IMG/VR virus record: IMGVR_UViG_3300024319_000003
Coordinates: 62,001 to 126,000 of that record
Length of the DNA: 64,000 nucleotides
Reading direction: 5' to 3' (one strand)
From: a virus
The position numbers and the translations under genes were made by a program. Shown piece after piece: positions 51,405 to 61,538 of the stretch. Position 1 is the stretch's first letter. Each line of letters opens with the position of its first letter. The notes under the pieces are model-generated. The model made no database searches and was not told the DNA's origin. It worked only from the letters and a program-made list of their open reading frames with translations.

Positions 51405-54400
51405 ATGAAACAAAGAATCTACAACGGACATCCATTAGAATTTTATGATGATTCTAATAATAAAAAAGCAGAAATTAAAGTATCTGGATCTGATCTTATC
51501 CTTAACCCAGTAGATTCTTCAGGGACTGTTATAATTGGAGAAGACGGAGCAATTAATGATATTGAAGTAGGTGCTGTAGGTACTGCAGTAGACTTTACTT
51601 TTTTAGGTGGAGGAACAATTACGCCAAACGGTAGTACACTTGTATTAGGAGAAGTCGGAGACACTATAGATTTATCGAACGCAACTATAGGAGCAATTAC
51701 AGCATCAGCATTTGTAGGTACATTTATTGGTGACGGTACAGATATTACAAACATCCCAATGGACTTAGAATCCTATACAGGTGATGTAGGGGTAACAGGT
51801 TCATTAGTAGTAACTGGAACCATAACCGCACAAGAATTTAATACAGAAATTGTATCAGCTAGTATTTTGTACGAATCAGGCTCAACTAAGTTTGGAGATA
51901 CATTAGACGATACTCACTCTTTTACAGGTAGTCTACAAGTAAGCGGTGGACTAACCTTACCAGATGGAGTACTTTCAGATTTAGCACTAAACTTTTCATC
52001 TTCTGCTAATACAGGTATATACCTTGGCGATTACAATAGCAGCACAAAGCAGTTTAATATTGTAGTTGATGGAGGAATAAAAGGAGCATTTAATTCCGCA
52101 GGTATTACTTCAACCTCTAACTTATACACAAGCGCTGCAGGTTCGTTTAGAAACTATTCCGGTGTTTGGAAAGCAACCACAGGTCAAGCAGGAGGTGATG
52201 CACAGTTTATCTTAAATGGTAAAACCATTATGCATCTTGATGAAGCTGATGAGAGAGTAGGGATTGGGACAACATCACCAACAGTAGCACTACATGTTAG
52301 TAAATCAACAGGATTTAATATTAAAACAGAGAGAGCAATAGAAGATGGAGGAAGAAACGGACATAGTCATTTCTATACCGCAGGAGGAGCTCATATATTT
52401 GGACGACCTTTAATACTGGAAAGTTCATTTAGATTAGCCCCTACTACTCCTTCAAATACTACAAAGCACTATAGAATAACGAATGACTCAGAAATTCTTA
52501 AAGTAGCTTTAGAGGTAGGAGGTTCGACAACTACAAATAATATACTTACAGTATCAGGTTCAAAGGTAGGTATTGGAACAGCAACACCTGACGAATTATT
52601 TGATATTGCAGGTACAGCTAGATTTGAAACAGGTATAGCTGAAGGAACTATATATGTTGGAAATGATATTCAACATTGGGGAGACGGAGGCACTGGAATG
52701 TTTTTTGGCACTGACACAGTAGCTCTTAAAAATAATTCAGGTGAGACAAGACTTTTTATTAAGTCTGGCGGTAACGTAGGTCTAGGAACTACTAATCCAA
52801 ATCACAAATTAGATATATACTCTAACGAAACCATTCCATTAAGAGTTCATAGACCTAGTAATGCTAACTTAAATTCCACAGGATCTTGGGGTATTGGATT
52901 TTCTACAAGAGGAGATGCAGTTAATAGTACATCAGATACTAGAGCTGGTATATTCAGTTACTATAACGGTAACTTATTCCTAGCTGCTAACAACACTAGT
53001 ATTGCTTCTGATCCTTTTACATATGCTAGGGTAACTATTCAGTCTGCAGGTAACGTAGGTATTGGAACAACTAGTCCTGCTGAAAAGTTAGAGGTAGTTG
53101 GTTATGCAAAAGCTACTACAGGTTTTAAAGCAGGTAGTTACACTTTGCTTAACGAGTCCGGAAATGAAACTTCGCTAAGTAACTCTGCTTATTACCCTAT
53201 GTTCTTTAAAACAAACAACTCTACGAGGATGACAATATCCAACGCGGGTAACGTAGGTATTGGGACTACTAGCCCTAGTTCTAAGCTAGAGGTCTATGAT
53301 TCTCAAAATCCAACATCAGGAGATATTACAACTAGTAAGATCTACAGTAACGGTAACGTCGCAGCAAACGGCAATACTCGAACTGGATTAGATGTAGAAA
53401 CAATCAGAGGCGGGTGGTACAACTCAGATACTACAGCTGGTAATTTTAAAGTTTCCAACGCCAATAGGATAGGAAATTCCGACCTTATAGGTGTTAAATC
53501 ACTTGCTACAATTGATGTTGATAACGTTTACAGCGGAGTTGCTGCTGGTGGTTCCTTAACAGCTCTTCACGGTAAAGTAACTACAACATTCACAGCAGGT
53601 TCAGGCCCGGTTGCTAAAGGATACGGTTTAAGAATTGATGCACCAGAGGTAGCTACAAGTTCAGAAATAGCAACCTACTACGGCGCTTACATAGACGGAG
53701 CTTCTGTATCAGGAACCTTAACCAATAAGTACGCTCTTGTAACTGAAGCTGCTGCAGGTAACGTAGGAATCGGGACCGATAGCCCTAACACAAGACTACA
53801 TCTAAGAGACGTAGACAGCCCTTATCAAATAAGATTACAAAGCACAGGAACAGAAACTTGGAATCTAGGTATAGGTAAAACAAGTTACTACGATAACACA
53901 CTATTATTCCAGTATGGAGGAGATGGTGATAAAATGGCTTTAACAAGCACTGGTAAATTAGGTGTAGGAGATCTCAATCCTACAGCGAGATTAGTGGTAG
54001 TTGATAATACTCAATTTGCCTCAGGACAAGCTTCTGTAGAGGTATTAAGATTACAAAGAAAAAATACCGGTGGGGATATAAAAGCCACAACAGAAGGACA
54101 TATTTCAATGTGGGCTACTGATTCTAATACCAATACAGAATGGGGTAGGATTTCTTGGGTAAATGACAACGCAGGAGATGGTGGACTTGAAACTGAAGGT
54201 GCAATGTCTTTCTGGACTAGTAAAGAAGGAGATCTTACTAGAGCGATGTACATTGATCACGACCAGCAAGTCGGTATCGGAACAACAGCACCAGACGCTA
54301 CATTAAAAATTGTTGATGCTTCAAACTCATCAACTACATCTCTCAGTCTTAATAATAGAATCCTATTTAGAGGCGACGGGGTTATGTCATGGGGATCTGC

Positions 54401-54923
54401 TGCAGGACATGGACAGTTAAATTGGAGTGGAAACTACGCTTTAATAACAGGACTATCTGGGAAAGGATTAAAGTTTAATGTAGGAGGCTCATCTCTTGCT
54501 TTAACTTTAGATACTAACTTAGCTGCAACATTTACAGGAAATGTAATCACACTAGGAGGTTTGACAGTTGGAGACTCAACCGCAGATACAGCTCAAATAG
54601 GACTTAAACATCTACTAGGATACTGTGAAAATACAGATGTTGATACAGGAACTGAAGACATTAAATCTCTAGCACTATCAACATACCAAGCAGTCTTTTT
54701 TGACTATGTAATAAAGAACGGTACAAACTTAAGAGCCGGTACATTAACAGCTGCTCACGACGGAACAAATATTAAATTTAATGAAGTATCAACCGTAGAT
54801 TTAGGTAACACGACAGACGTTAAGTTAAAGGTAGTGATAGATGGAAGTAATATGAAATTACAAGCTACAACATTAACAGATAACTGGACAATAAAAGCAA
54901 ATATTAGAGGTATAAAAGTTTAA
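51405..54923 (+). CDS. Long tail fibre with GIGTTSP repeats (1172 aa)
   Basis: About eight copies of the GNVGIGTTSP-x-x-KL repeat make up the shaft. The N-terminal MKQRIYNGHPLEFYDDSNNK differs from the other fibre, so it may attach elsewhere. A block TAQEFNTEIVSASILYESGS and the following TKFGDTLDD (near residue 145) is closely similar to one in the 2261-residue fibre. The C-terminus (from about 1065) is a separate beta domain ending IKANIRGIKV. It starts 3 bases after the previous gene; the LamG-like cluster begins 11 bases downstream. Confidence 0.75.
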   Translation: MKQRIYNGHPLEFYDDSNNKKAEIKVSGSDLILNPVDSSGTVIIGEDGAINDIEVGAVGTAVDFTFLGGGTITPNGSTLVLGEVGDTIDLSNATIGAITASAFVGTFIGDGTDITNIPMDLESYTGDVGVTGSLVVTGTITAQEFNTEIVSASILYESGSTKFGDTLDDTHSFTGSLQVSGGLTLPDGVLSDLALNFSSSANTGIYLGDYNSSTKQFNIVVDGGIKGAFNSAGITSTSNLYTSAAGSFRNYSGVWKATTGQAGGDAQFILNGKTIMHLDEADERVGIGTTSPTVALHVSKSTGFNIKTERAIEDGGRNGHSHFYTAGGAHIFGRPLILESSFRLAPTTPSNTTKHYRITNDSEILKVALEVGGSTTTNNILTVSGSKVGIGTATPDELFDIAGTARFETGIAEGTIYVGNDIQHWGDGGTGMFFGTDTVALKNNSGETRLFIKSGGNVGLGTTNPNHKLDIYSNETIPLRVHRPSNANLNSTGSWGIGFSTRGDAVNSTSDTRAGIFSYYNGNLFLAANNTSIASDPFTYARVTIQSAGNVGIGTTSPAEKLEVVGYAKATTGFKAGSYTLLNESGNETSLSNSAYYPMFFKTNNSTRMTISNAGNVGIGTTSPSSKLEVYDSQNPTSGDITTSKIYSNGNVAANGNTRTGLDVETIRGGWYNSDTTAGNFKVSNANRIGNSDLIGVKSLATIDVDNVYSGVAAGGSLTALHGKVTTTFTAGSGPVAKGYGLRIDAPEVATSSEIATYYGAYIDGASVSGTLTNKYALVTEAAAGNVGIGTDSPNTRLHLRDVDSPYQIRLQSTGTETWNLGIGKTSYYDNTLLFQYGGDGDKMALTSTGKLGVGDLNPTARLVVVDNTQFASGQASVEVLRLQRKNTGGDIKATTEGHISMWATDSNTNTEWGRISWVNDNAGDGGLETEGAMSFWTSKEGDLTRAMYIDHDQQVGIGTTAPDATLKIVDASNSSTTSLSLNNRILFRGDGVMSWGSAAGHGQLNWSGNYALITGLSGKGLKFNVGGSSLALTLDTNLAATFTGNVITLGGLTVGDSTADTAQIGLKHLLGYCENTDVDTGTEDIKSLALSTYQAVFFDYVIKNGTNLRAGTLTAAHDGTNIKFNEVSTVDLGNTTDVKLKVVIDGSNMKLQATTLTDNWTIKANIRGIKV

Positions 54924-54933
54924 AACATATTAA

Positions 54934-55689
54934 ATGGCGTTTTCAAGAGGACCAACAGTTATAAAAGATGGTATTGTATTCAGTATTGATCCAGCAAGTT
55001 CAAAAAGCTATCCAGGATCAACAAATGTTTATGAACTAACACGCTACGGCGGCACTACAACAGCAACATTTCCACCCTCTGGGCAACTATCAGGAGGTAC
55101 AACAGTAACTGTACCTACGACAGGGTCGACAACTAAAGTATTCGGTTTCGACGGAACTAACGACAGTCTACTTTTTGCAAATAATAGCGCTACAGCACCT
55201 CTACCTGTTAACTTTACATCTTCAGCATTCTCGATAGAATCTTGGGTAAAACTTCAACAAACAGGTTCAAATACTATAGCAGTTATAGTCACTAGAGGAA
55301 ATCCATTATGTGATGGCTGTGACGGTGGATTTAACACTATGTTTACCAATAGTTCTACAATATCAGTAAGATTTGACGCAACAGGGGGAAGTAATATAGC
55401 AAGTGTTTCTTATAACTCTTCTTCATATGATTTTAGAGATGATAAATTCCACCACATTGTAGGGTTAAGAGATGGAACAAACATTAAACTTTATCTAGAC
55501 GGGGTAGAAGTAGCTACAAATAATAATGACAATAATGTAAACGTTAACATAGAAGACCATCTATACATATCAGGATGGAGTTCATATAGAGGAGAAATGG
55601 AAGTAGGTCCAGTAAGAATATATAATAAAGCACTATCGGCTACTGAAGTAAGCATTAACTATAACGCTCAAAAACATAGATTTATATAA
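54934..55689 (+). CDS. LamG-like protein 1 (251 aa)
   Basis: A single concanavalin-type (LamG) beta-sandwich: FGFDGTNDSLLF, FSIESWVKL, DDKFHHIVGLRDG, IKLYLDGVEV and a final GPVRIYNKALSATEV. It is the most divergent and shortest of six such proteins in a row; its start (MAFSRGPTVIKDGIVFSIDP) lacks the GYDTGYP motif of the others. It shares its last base with the next ATG. Probable glycan-binding adsorption protein or fibre tip. Confidence 0.65.
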   Translation: MAFSRGPTVIKDGIVFSIDPASSKSYPGSTNVYELTRYGGTTTATFPPSGQLSGGTTVTVPTTGSTTKVFGFDGTNDSLLFANNSATAPLPVNFTSSAFSIESWVKLQQTGSNTIAVIVTRGNPLCDGCDGGFNTMFTNSSTISVRFDATGGSNIASVSYNSSSYDFRDDKFHHIVGLRDGTNIKLYLDGVEVATNNNDNNVNVNIEDHLYISGWSSYRGEMEVGPVRIYNKALSATEVSINYNAQKHRFI

Positions 55690-56870
55690 TGAATACAGGA
55701 CCAAAAATAGATACAGACGCTCTACTGTTTGGGTATGATACTGGTTACCCATTAATTACTACAAGTAATGATTCATATAAATTTAACTTAGGTGAACCAA
55801 CTACCAATAAACTAAACAACAATATACTAGGTCAAGGAAACGGTGCAAGCCTTGACTCAGATGATTTTGGTACCTATATACAATTAGCAGATATAACTTC
55901 CAGCTATTCTAGATTTCAACTACCAAGTATAACGGTTGTATCCAATGAAGTATACACCTGGTCATTTGAATTATATTCAACAGAGACGATAACACAGAGT
56001 GGAAATAAGTATTACTTTGATACAAATGAATATTCTGATCAATTCCCAACTAGTAACGATTTATCAAGAGTAGGATTTACAAACATAAGGCCATCTTCTA
56101 TACCGGCAAATGAGTGGACTAAGTTTAGTTTAACAGTTACTATGAAAGCTAATTTAACTGGAGCTTATACCTATGACTTTTTTAATATGGTATATCCTCA
56201 TTTTCAAAATAAAAAAATATATTATAGAAATATGCAGTTTGAAACTAAACCGCATAATACACCTTACGCAGGGCAAGGTAATACAAGGTCTGTAGAAAAC
56301 TCATTAATTGATTTAAAAAGAAATACAACAATAAACATATCAGATGTATCTTTTGATACTGATGCACAAATGTTTTTTGACGGAACCGATGACCATATAA
56401 CAATAAATAATCCCGGTATATCAAATGATAGATTTACTATTGAGATGGTACTTAAACCAGATAGTTATTCAAATAGCCCTATGTTAATTAATCCAAACAG
56501 TACAGGAATTGATCAATATATAAGAATTTGGAGTAATGGTCAAATAGGAGGAGTTTTTGTGGCAGCAGCAGATACCACAGGAGATACATGTAAAAGCACA
56601 ACTCAATTAAGTACAGCAGAATACACACACTTTGTTATATCAAAAACACAAAGTGCAATAAAGGTATACATAAACGGTGAATTAGAAACAACCGTTACAC
56701 CAACAGTATCAGCAGCACCCTGGACAGGTAATTGGGACATAGGACAAAGAGCAAATAATACATTCAACTACGATGGTGAACTTCCTATACTAAAAGTGTA
56801 TAAAAACGAGATGTCAGCATCAACAGTAAAAAGTAATTTTAAAGGACTTAGGAGTAGGTTTAATATTTAG
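55689..56870 (+). CDS. LamG-like protein 2, GYDTGYP family (393 aa)
   Basis: N-terminal FGYDTGYPL and FNLGEPTTN motif, a jelly-roll-like middle part ending QFETKPHNTPYAG, then a LamG domain (FDGTDDHITI, FTIEMVLK, IKVYINGELE, GELPILKVYKNEMS) and a final SRFNI. This three-part plan recurs in the next proteins. The conserved N-terminus probably attaches to a common partner while the C-terminal domain binds varied glycans; this is inference. Confidence 0.65.
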   Translation: MNTGPKIDTDALLFGYDTGYPLITTSNDSYKFNLGEPTTNKLNNNILGQGNGASLDSDDFGTYIQLADITSSYSRFQLPSITVVSNEVYTWSFELYSTETITQSGNKYYFDTNEYSDQFPTSNDLSRVGFTNIRPSSIPANEWTKFSLTVTMKANLTGAYTYDFFNMVYPHFQNKKIYYRNMQFETKPHNTPYAGQGNTRSVENSLIDLKRNTTINISDVSFDTDAQMFFDGTDDHITINNPGISNDRFTIEMVLKPDSYSNSPMLINPNSTGIDQYIRIWSNGQIGGVFVAAADTTGDTCKSTTQLSTAEYTHFVISKTQSAIKVYINGELETTVTPTVSAAPWTGNWDIGQRANNTFNYDGELPILKVYKNEMSASTVKSNFKGLRSRFNI

Positions 56871-56883
56871 ATATTTATATTAA

Positions 56884-58068
56884 ATGGGAATAAATAGAGG
56901 AGCAAATATAGTTAGAGAAGGTCTTGTATACGGATATGATACAGGCTATCCCATAGTGTCGTCTAGTTTTGATTTTTATAGATTTAATTTAGGTGAACCT
57001 ACAACTAATATAGCAAACACAGATACAAAGAGAACAATAGTTGGACACAATGTAGGTGGTTACGGTCATGTAGTAGAGGTATCATCCGCACCTGAAAAAG
57101 GAGATGGGTGGAAAAAGATAAATATTACAACACATGGAACTAATTACAGAATTGCACAATTCCCATATATTACTCATGTAGCTAATACAACAAATACATA
57201 TAGTGTTGAATATGATTTTAATGAACTATCAGGATACTACTGGAAATTAGACGGTTCAACCGGTACTCTTGGAAGTAATATTAAAGATACCGGGTATATA
57301 CATTCGTTAACACATACAAGGTCAAGTAACGGGAGTCAAGCTTTATTTTTAATGAATAATAATGTGAATAGAGCATCAATAGATGATACTATATACTTTA
57401 AAAATTATCAAATTGAAACTAACCCACATAATTCACCATTTACAGAAACTACAAGATCCTCAACAGGTTCATTAATAGATATAACAAGAACAACGGATAT
57501 AGATTTATCCAATGTAACATTTGATAATAATGCACAAATTACTTTTGATGGTTCGGATGACTTTATAGAATTAGATCTAAACTTATCTGACCTTGTAGGA
57601 ACAAATCCTACAGGAATAACTTTTGAATTTGTAGCAAAAGCAGATAACCTAACAAACCCAATAGGAATTAGCGGAGATTATACAGGCCCAGCAGGAACAG
57701 GATTTGGTATCAAAAGATCTTCTTCTAATAATAAACTAGAATTCAGAGTTTACGCTACTGGTGGTATTCCAAGATCAACAACAGATATACCTATAGACAG
57801 GTACTTTTATGGAGTATGCATTTGGGATGGTACCGGCACTGGAGAACTTAGGATTTACTTTAACGGAATACTAGAAACAACCTCATCCACAGGTACAACT
57901 TGGAATCATGGAAATGGTGATTTAAGAATAGGAGATATTTACGGAAGCATGGGCGCCCCTGGTGAATGGCAAGGAGAAATACCGGTATTTAGAATTTACG
58001 ATAGAGCACTTTCATCATCAGAAGTAACACAGAACTTTAACACCTTAAAGGATAGATTTAATATATAA
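56884..58068 (+). CDS. LamG-like protein 3, GYDTGYP family (394 aa)
   Basis: Same plan as its neighbours: YGYDTGYPI and FNLGEPTTN at the start, QIETNPHNSPF in the middle, FDGSDDFIEL and RIYFNGILE in the LamG domain, GEIPVFRIYDRALSSSEV and DRFNI at the end. It is nearly the same length as the preceding protein. A TATTTATA lies 4 bases before its ATG, too close to serve as its promoter. It shares a base with the next start. Confidence 0.65.
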   Translation: MGINRGANIVREGLVYGYDTGYPIVSSSFDFYRFNLGEPTTNIANTDTKRTIVGHNVGGYGHVVEVSSAPEKGDGWKKINITTHGTNYRIAQFPYITHVANTTNTYSVEYDFNELSGYYWKLDGSTGTLGSNIKDTGYIHSLTHTRSSNGSQALFLMNNNVNRASIDDTIYFKNYQIETNPHNSPFTETTRSSTGSLIDITRTTDIDLSNVTFDNNAQITFDGSDDFIELDLNLSDLVGTNPTGITFEFVAKADNLTNPIGISGDYTGPAGTGFGIKRSSSNNKLEFRVYATGGIPRSTTDIPIDRYFYGVCIWDGTGTGELRIYFNGILETTSSTGTTWNHGNGDLRIGDIYGSMGAPGEWQGEIPVFRIYDRALSSSEVTQNFNTLKDRFNI

Positions 58069-59813
58069 TGGCAACAGGAGGAGGACCAAATAACATATCT
58101 AAAGGATTAGTAGCAGGATACGATACAGGGTATCCAGCATCTACTGGTTCTACTCATGAAACTAAGTATTACAAAGGACAGTTTCTACATGAAAACGTAA
58201 TACCCGATACAACAACATTATCCAGATATAACAACCCAGGTTTTTCCGGAACAAACACAAACACAGGTAGATTACATCCAATACATAAAACACCGATTTG
58301 GAAATTAACACACATAGCTGATTCAGGAAAAGAGTCAAGATTATCAAGCGGGGAAGGATTTGGCTGTTACCATAGTTCTGTAACTCAATACGATGCAACA
58401 TCGAAGTACATAGCTTCAATTTCATTTAAAGCAGATTCATCAAGCCCGGTAATTACCGGTAGTTTTAATAACGGGTACTCTAATATTGGTGGATGGAACT
58501 CACACGGTACATCAAAAACAATGGTACCTGAAGGAGATGGTTGGTATAGACTTTATACATTCTTCACCAACTCAACAACTTCATACTCAGCAGACGGCAC
58601 TACCCTTTTATCGGGTAGATATGCAGGTAATACCTATACCACAATTGATCTACCCTCTGGAATAAGTACAGTAACACATTCGGTTGATACTGCTCAATAC
58701 CTTGGCGGAGACGCTAATTATAGAGGCACTTACCAATTAACCAATACAGTACAAAACGATTATGATAATGTAGGCGCATCTATTTTAGATTATGGATTAG
58801 ATGCTTCATATACAAAACCAGTATTTAACCCAGTATGGAACTTCCCAACCAGTAGTGCTAGTGATATAAACCAAACAATATACTTAAGAGTAAACATGCC
58901 TTCAGCAGGTTCAATAAGACTTAGATCATACGTATATTCAGCTACCCCTTATTTAACGGATAGCAAATACTGGAAAATATACTTTGATTCCGCAGGAGTA
59001 TCAACGGGTAAAGAAATGACTACATACTGGAGCGCACCAATGAAATCACGAATAGTCACCACAGATGCTGCAAATGGTAATAATAAAAACTATAAGTTTA
59101 AAAAATACGGAACAGGTAACAGAGGGCATACCGATTTATTAGCTAATCTACCCGATAATGCTTTCAGCTCATCTTACAATGCTATTACATACAGAGGAGC
59201 AAAAACACAGTTTGTCAGTATGGACAGTAACAGACTCCCATATTTTGACGGTACGAATGATCGTATTGAACTCAATAAAGTATATCCTCCAGAGGATTCG
59301 ATACAATTTAGTAGCGATAACAACCACATAACTTTTATTGCGTGGGTTAGGTCCGATGGTCCATCAAACGAAAGAAGAGGTATCTTCAGTTCTTATGCTC
59401 ATCCAGAATTTGATCATGGTGGGATAAACCTATACGGTACGAGCACTGGAGCAATACAAGTTCAGACAATAGATACAGCTCTTGAAAGTCGCCAAGTTTC
59501 ATCATCTAACTTTAGTATATACGATGGAGACTGGAAATGTGTAGGATTCAGATTATCAACACAAGCAATAACAGTGTTCTACTTTGACAGTAATGATGAC
59601 TTAGTAACATCTTCTTTATTAGAAGACGGTACACGAACAGTTAATAGTTCCGGGTACAATGTCATGAAAGACTTGACAATAGGAGCTGAATTTGAGGGCT
59701 CAAATACATACTGGGAGGGTAGTATAGATGGAGTAAGGTATTTTGAAAAAGTAGAAAAGACAGACAAAGATTTAATTGCGTATTATAACTCAACTAAAAA
59801 AAGATTCATATAA
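58068..59813 (+). CDS. LamG-like protein 4, GYDTGYP family, long form (581 aa)
   Basis: AGYDTGYPA is present near the start. The central part is longer by nearly 200 residues, with an extra beta-rich region (about 80-350), before the LamG domain (FDGTNDRIEL, ITFIAWVRSD, TVFYFDSNDD, GSIDGVRYFEKV) and a KKRFI end. The insertion may be a second carbohydrate-binding jelly-roll. Same one-base coupling to both neighbours. Confidence 0.6.
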   Translation: MATGGGPNNISKGLVAGYDTGYPASTGSTHETKYYKGQFLHENVIPDTTTLSRYNNPGFSGTNTNTGRLHPIHKTPIWKLTHIADSGKESRLSSGEGFGCYHSSVTQYDATSKYIASISFKADSSSPVITGSFNNGYSNIGGWNSHGTSKTMVPEGDGWYRLYTFFTNSTTSYSADGTTLLSGRYAGNTYTTIDLPSGISTVTHSVDTAQYLGGDANYRGTYQLTNTVQNDYDNVGASILDYGLDASYTKPVFNPVWNFPTSSASDINQTIYLRVNMPSAGSIRLRSYVYSATPYLTDSKYWKIYFDSAGVSTGKEMTTYWSAPMKSRIVTTDAANGNNKNYKFKKYGTGNRGHTDLLANLPDNAFSSSYNAITYRGAKTQFVSMDSNRLPYFDGTNDRIELNKVYPPEDSIQFSSDNNHITFIAWVRSDGPSNERRGIFSSYAHPEFDHGGINLYGTSTGAIQVQTIDTALESRQVSSSNFSIYDGDWKCVGFRLSTQAITVFYFDSNDDLVTSSLLEDGTRTVNSSGYNVMKDLTIGAEFEGSNTYWEGSIDGVRYFEKVEKTDKDLIAYYNSTKKRFI

Positions 59814-61159
59814 TGTTTATAGGTCCAAACACAAACGCAAGCAAAGTTAGCTGGGGATACGACACAGGATATCCAGTAGTTGAATCAAACTTAGATAGTT
59901 ACAGATTTAATGCTGGGGAACCAACTTATAACTATGTTTCAGATAATAATAACCCATTCGGTTCAGTATCAGATTGGACAGAACATGGATGGCCTGGAGA
60001 TGTAGAATGGAGTCAAGCAGAAAATGCAATCGAGTTAACAGCAACAAATGGATGGCATAGCATATATTACGAATTAGGAAACGGTGTAATATCGGAAAAT
60101 ATGTACGTATCATTTGAATATAAACTTAAATCACAACAAACCTCAGGAATATGGGGATTCGTACTTAACGGAACTTCGTTAGGTAATTACAACGTAAGTT
60201 TAGGTAATTTTACATCACCATCTCTTACAGAATGGAAAACCTACACAGGATCGTTTACCGGTGTTAATAGTACAAATGGAACTAGAATATGCATAGGATT
60301 GCGAGGCACAGACAACGGAGGTCTTACAGATACAATTTATATTAGGAGACTACAGGTGGAAAAAAATACCCACCACACACCCTTTGCAGGCTTAGCTTTT
60401 GCATATCCACCTAATGGACATGGATCTAGAGTAGCATATACAGGAAGTCAAGGTAGTAACTCAGGTCAATTTCTACCGACTTCACTAAAAAACATTGTAC
60501 AGCCATATACATACCCTGCTTTTTCTGGAACAGGATTCCCAACAATGGTTAGTAGTGCTGACCAGTTATTAAAGTGGAAGATAAACGTAGAAGATGTAAC
60601 ATTTAATTCAAATGCACAGATGGAATTTGATGGTACTGATGATAAGATGAAAGAGAGCTGGCCTGCATCATTAAATATTGATAATACAGACAAGCCAAGG
60701 ACTTGGGAAGTAGTATTTAAAACAGATACACTTACTGGAGTGCATTGTATATTCGGACATAAATCAGGCGATGGTTGCTCTCACTACTGTAATGGAGGTA
60801 TTCGACAAAGTAGTAATAAAGTACAGTTTGTATGGTATGATAATTCTAACTATCAATTTCTACAAGGAACAACAACACTTACAACAACATCTTATTACCA
60901 TGTAGTAGCAGTATGGGATGAATCAACATTATACCCTAGCCTTTATGTAAACGGAGAACAAGTAGGATCTTGGGGTTCTGCTTCTACTCTAAACTATTCA
61001 TCAGGTATGCAACAATACAATATAGGGTTTAACTCTAAATCAGGAGGAAAGGAATACTTTGATGGAGTTATTCCGATAGTTAAATTTTATAGTAATAGAT
61101 TAACAGAAACAGAAATAAAACAAAACTTTAAAGGAATTAAAAAAAGATTTAATATTTGA
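59813..61159 (+). CDS. LamG-like protein 5, GYDTGYP family (448 aa)
   Basis: WGYDTGYPV and FNAGEPTYN open the protein. A jelly-roll resembling carbohydrate-binding modules (DWTEHGWPGDVEW ... IRRLQVEKNTHHTPF) fills residues about 45-200, and the LamG domain follows (FDGTDDKMKE, HVVAVWDESTLYPSLYVNGE, GVIPIVKFYSNRL, KRFNI). A late box begins on the base after its stop codon. Confidence 0.65.
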   Translation: MFIGPNTNASKVSWGYDTGYPVVESNLDSYRFNAGEPTYNYVSDNNNPFGSVSDWTEHGWPGDVEWSQAENAIELTATNGWHSIYYELGNGVISENMYVSFEYKLKSQQTSGIWGFVLNGTSLGNYNVSLGNFTSPSLTEWKTYTGSFTGVNSTNGTRICIGLRGTDNGGLTDTIYIRRLQVEKNTHHTPFAGLAFAYPPNGHGSRVAYTGSQGSNSGQFLPTSLKNIVQPYTYPAFSGTGFPTMVSSADQLLKWKINVEDVTFNSNAQMEFDGTDDKMKESWPASLNIDNTDKPRTWEVVFKTDTLTGVHCIFGHKSGDGCSHYCNGGIRQSSNKVQFVWYDNSNYQFLQGTTTLTTTSYYHVVAVWDESTLYPSLYVNGEQVGSWGSASTLNYSSGMQQYNIGFNSKSGGKEYFDGVIPIVKFYSNRLTETEIKQNFKGIKKRFNI

Positions 61160-61167
61160 TATTTATA
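61160..61167 (+). promoter_or_regulatory. Late-promoter-like TATTTATA box
   Basis: GATATTTATAATTAAAAC directly after a stop codon, 17 bases before the ATG at 61185; the same spacing as the boxes at 975 and 26302. Confidence 0.5.
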
Positions 61168-61184
61168 ATTAAAACATAATAACA

Positions 61185-61529
61185 ATGAGTAGATTTCCAA
61201 ACAGACGCTGGTTAGTAGTACCAGCAACAGACGTAGAAACTATAGATTTTAATCAGGTTTTAGAACATTCAGCGGAAGGTCTAAGATACTCTATAGATAA
61301 CACAAAAACCTTCGTAAAGTACGAAGTTAATGAAATAACCGCATCATACTCAACAATAGGTATGGATGCTGAAACAGGAGAAGAAATTTCAATTTTACAC
61401 GAAGCAGGTGTATATGGTAGACCGTCTTTTTATTTAGATAGTTACTCTGAATATACACATAGTGAAATACTAGCTTTACTAGCAACAGATGAATGGACTG
61501 ATCAAGATGTATTAGATTCACCATCATAA
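61185..61529 (+). CDS. Small protein between fibre genes (114 aa)
   Basis: Soluble and acidic. It has RFPNRRWLVVPATD near the start, RYSIDNTKTFVKYEV in the middle and an acidic end with HSEILALLATDEW. I recall similar 100-residue proteins beside fibre genes in marine phages. It could be a fibre accessory or chaperone; nothing in it proves this. It interrupts the LamG-like series and has its own late-type box. Confidence 0.5.
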   Translation: MSRFPNRRWLVVPATDVETIDFNQVLEHSAEGLRYSIDNTKTFVKYEVNEITASYSTIGMDAETGEEISILHEAGVYGRPSFYLDSYSEYTHSEILALLATDEWTDQDVLDSPS

Positions 61530-61538
61530 ACTTAGTAT

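Noticed and set aside
40220-54923. Repeated GIGTTSP-encoding sequence as a CRISPR-like or DNA repeat array
   Set aside because: The repeats are irregular in spacing, in frame, and conserved at protein level; they are fibre shaft units.
56872-56879. TATTTATA immediately before the gene at 56884
   Set aside because: Only 4 bases separate it from the ATG, so transcription from it would start inside the gene. I did not list it as that gene's promoter.
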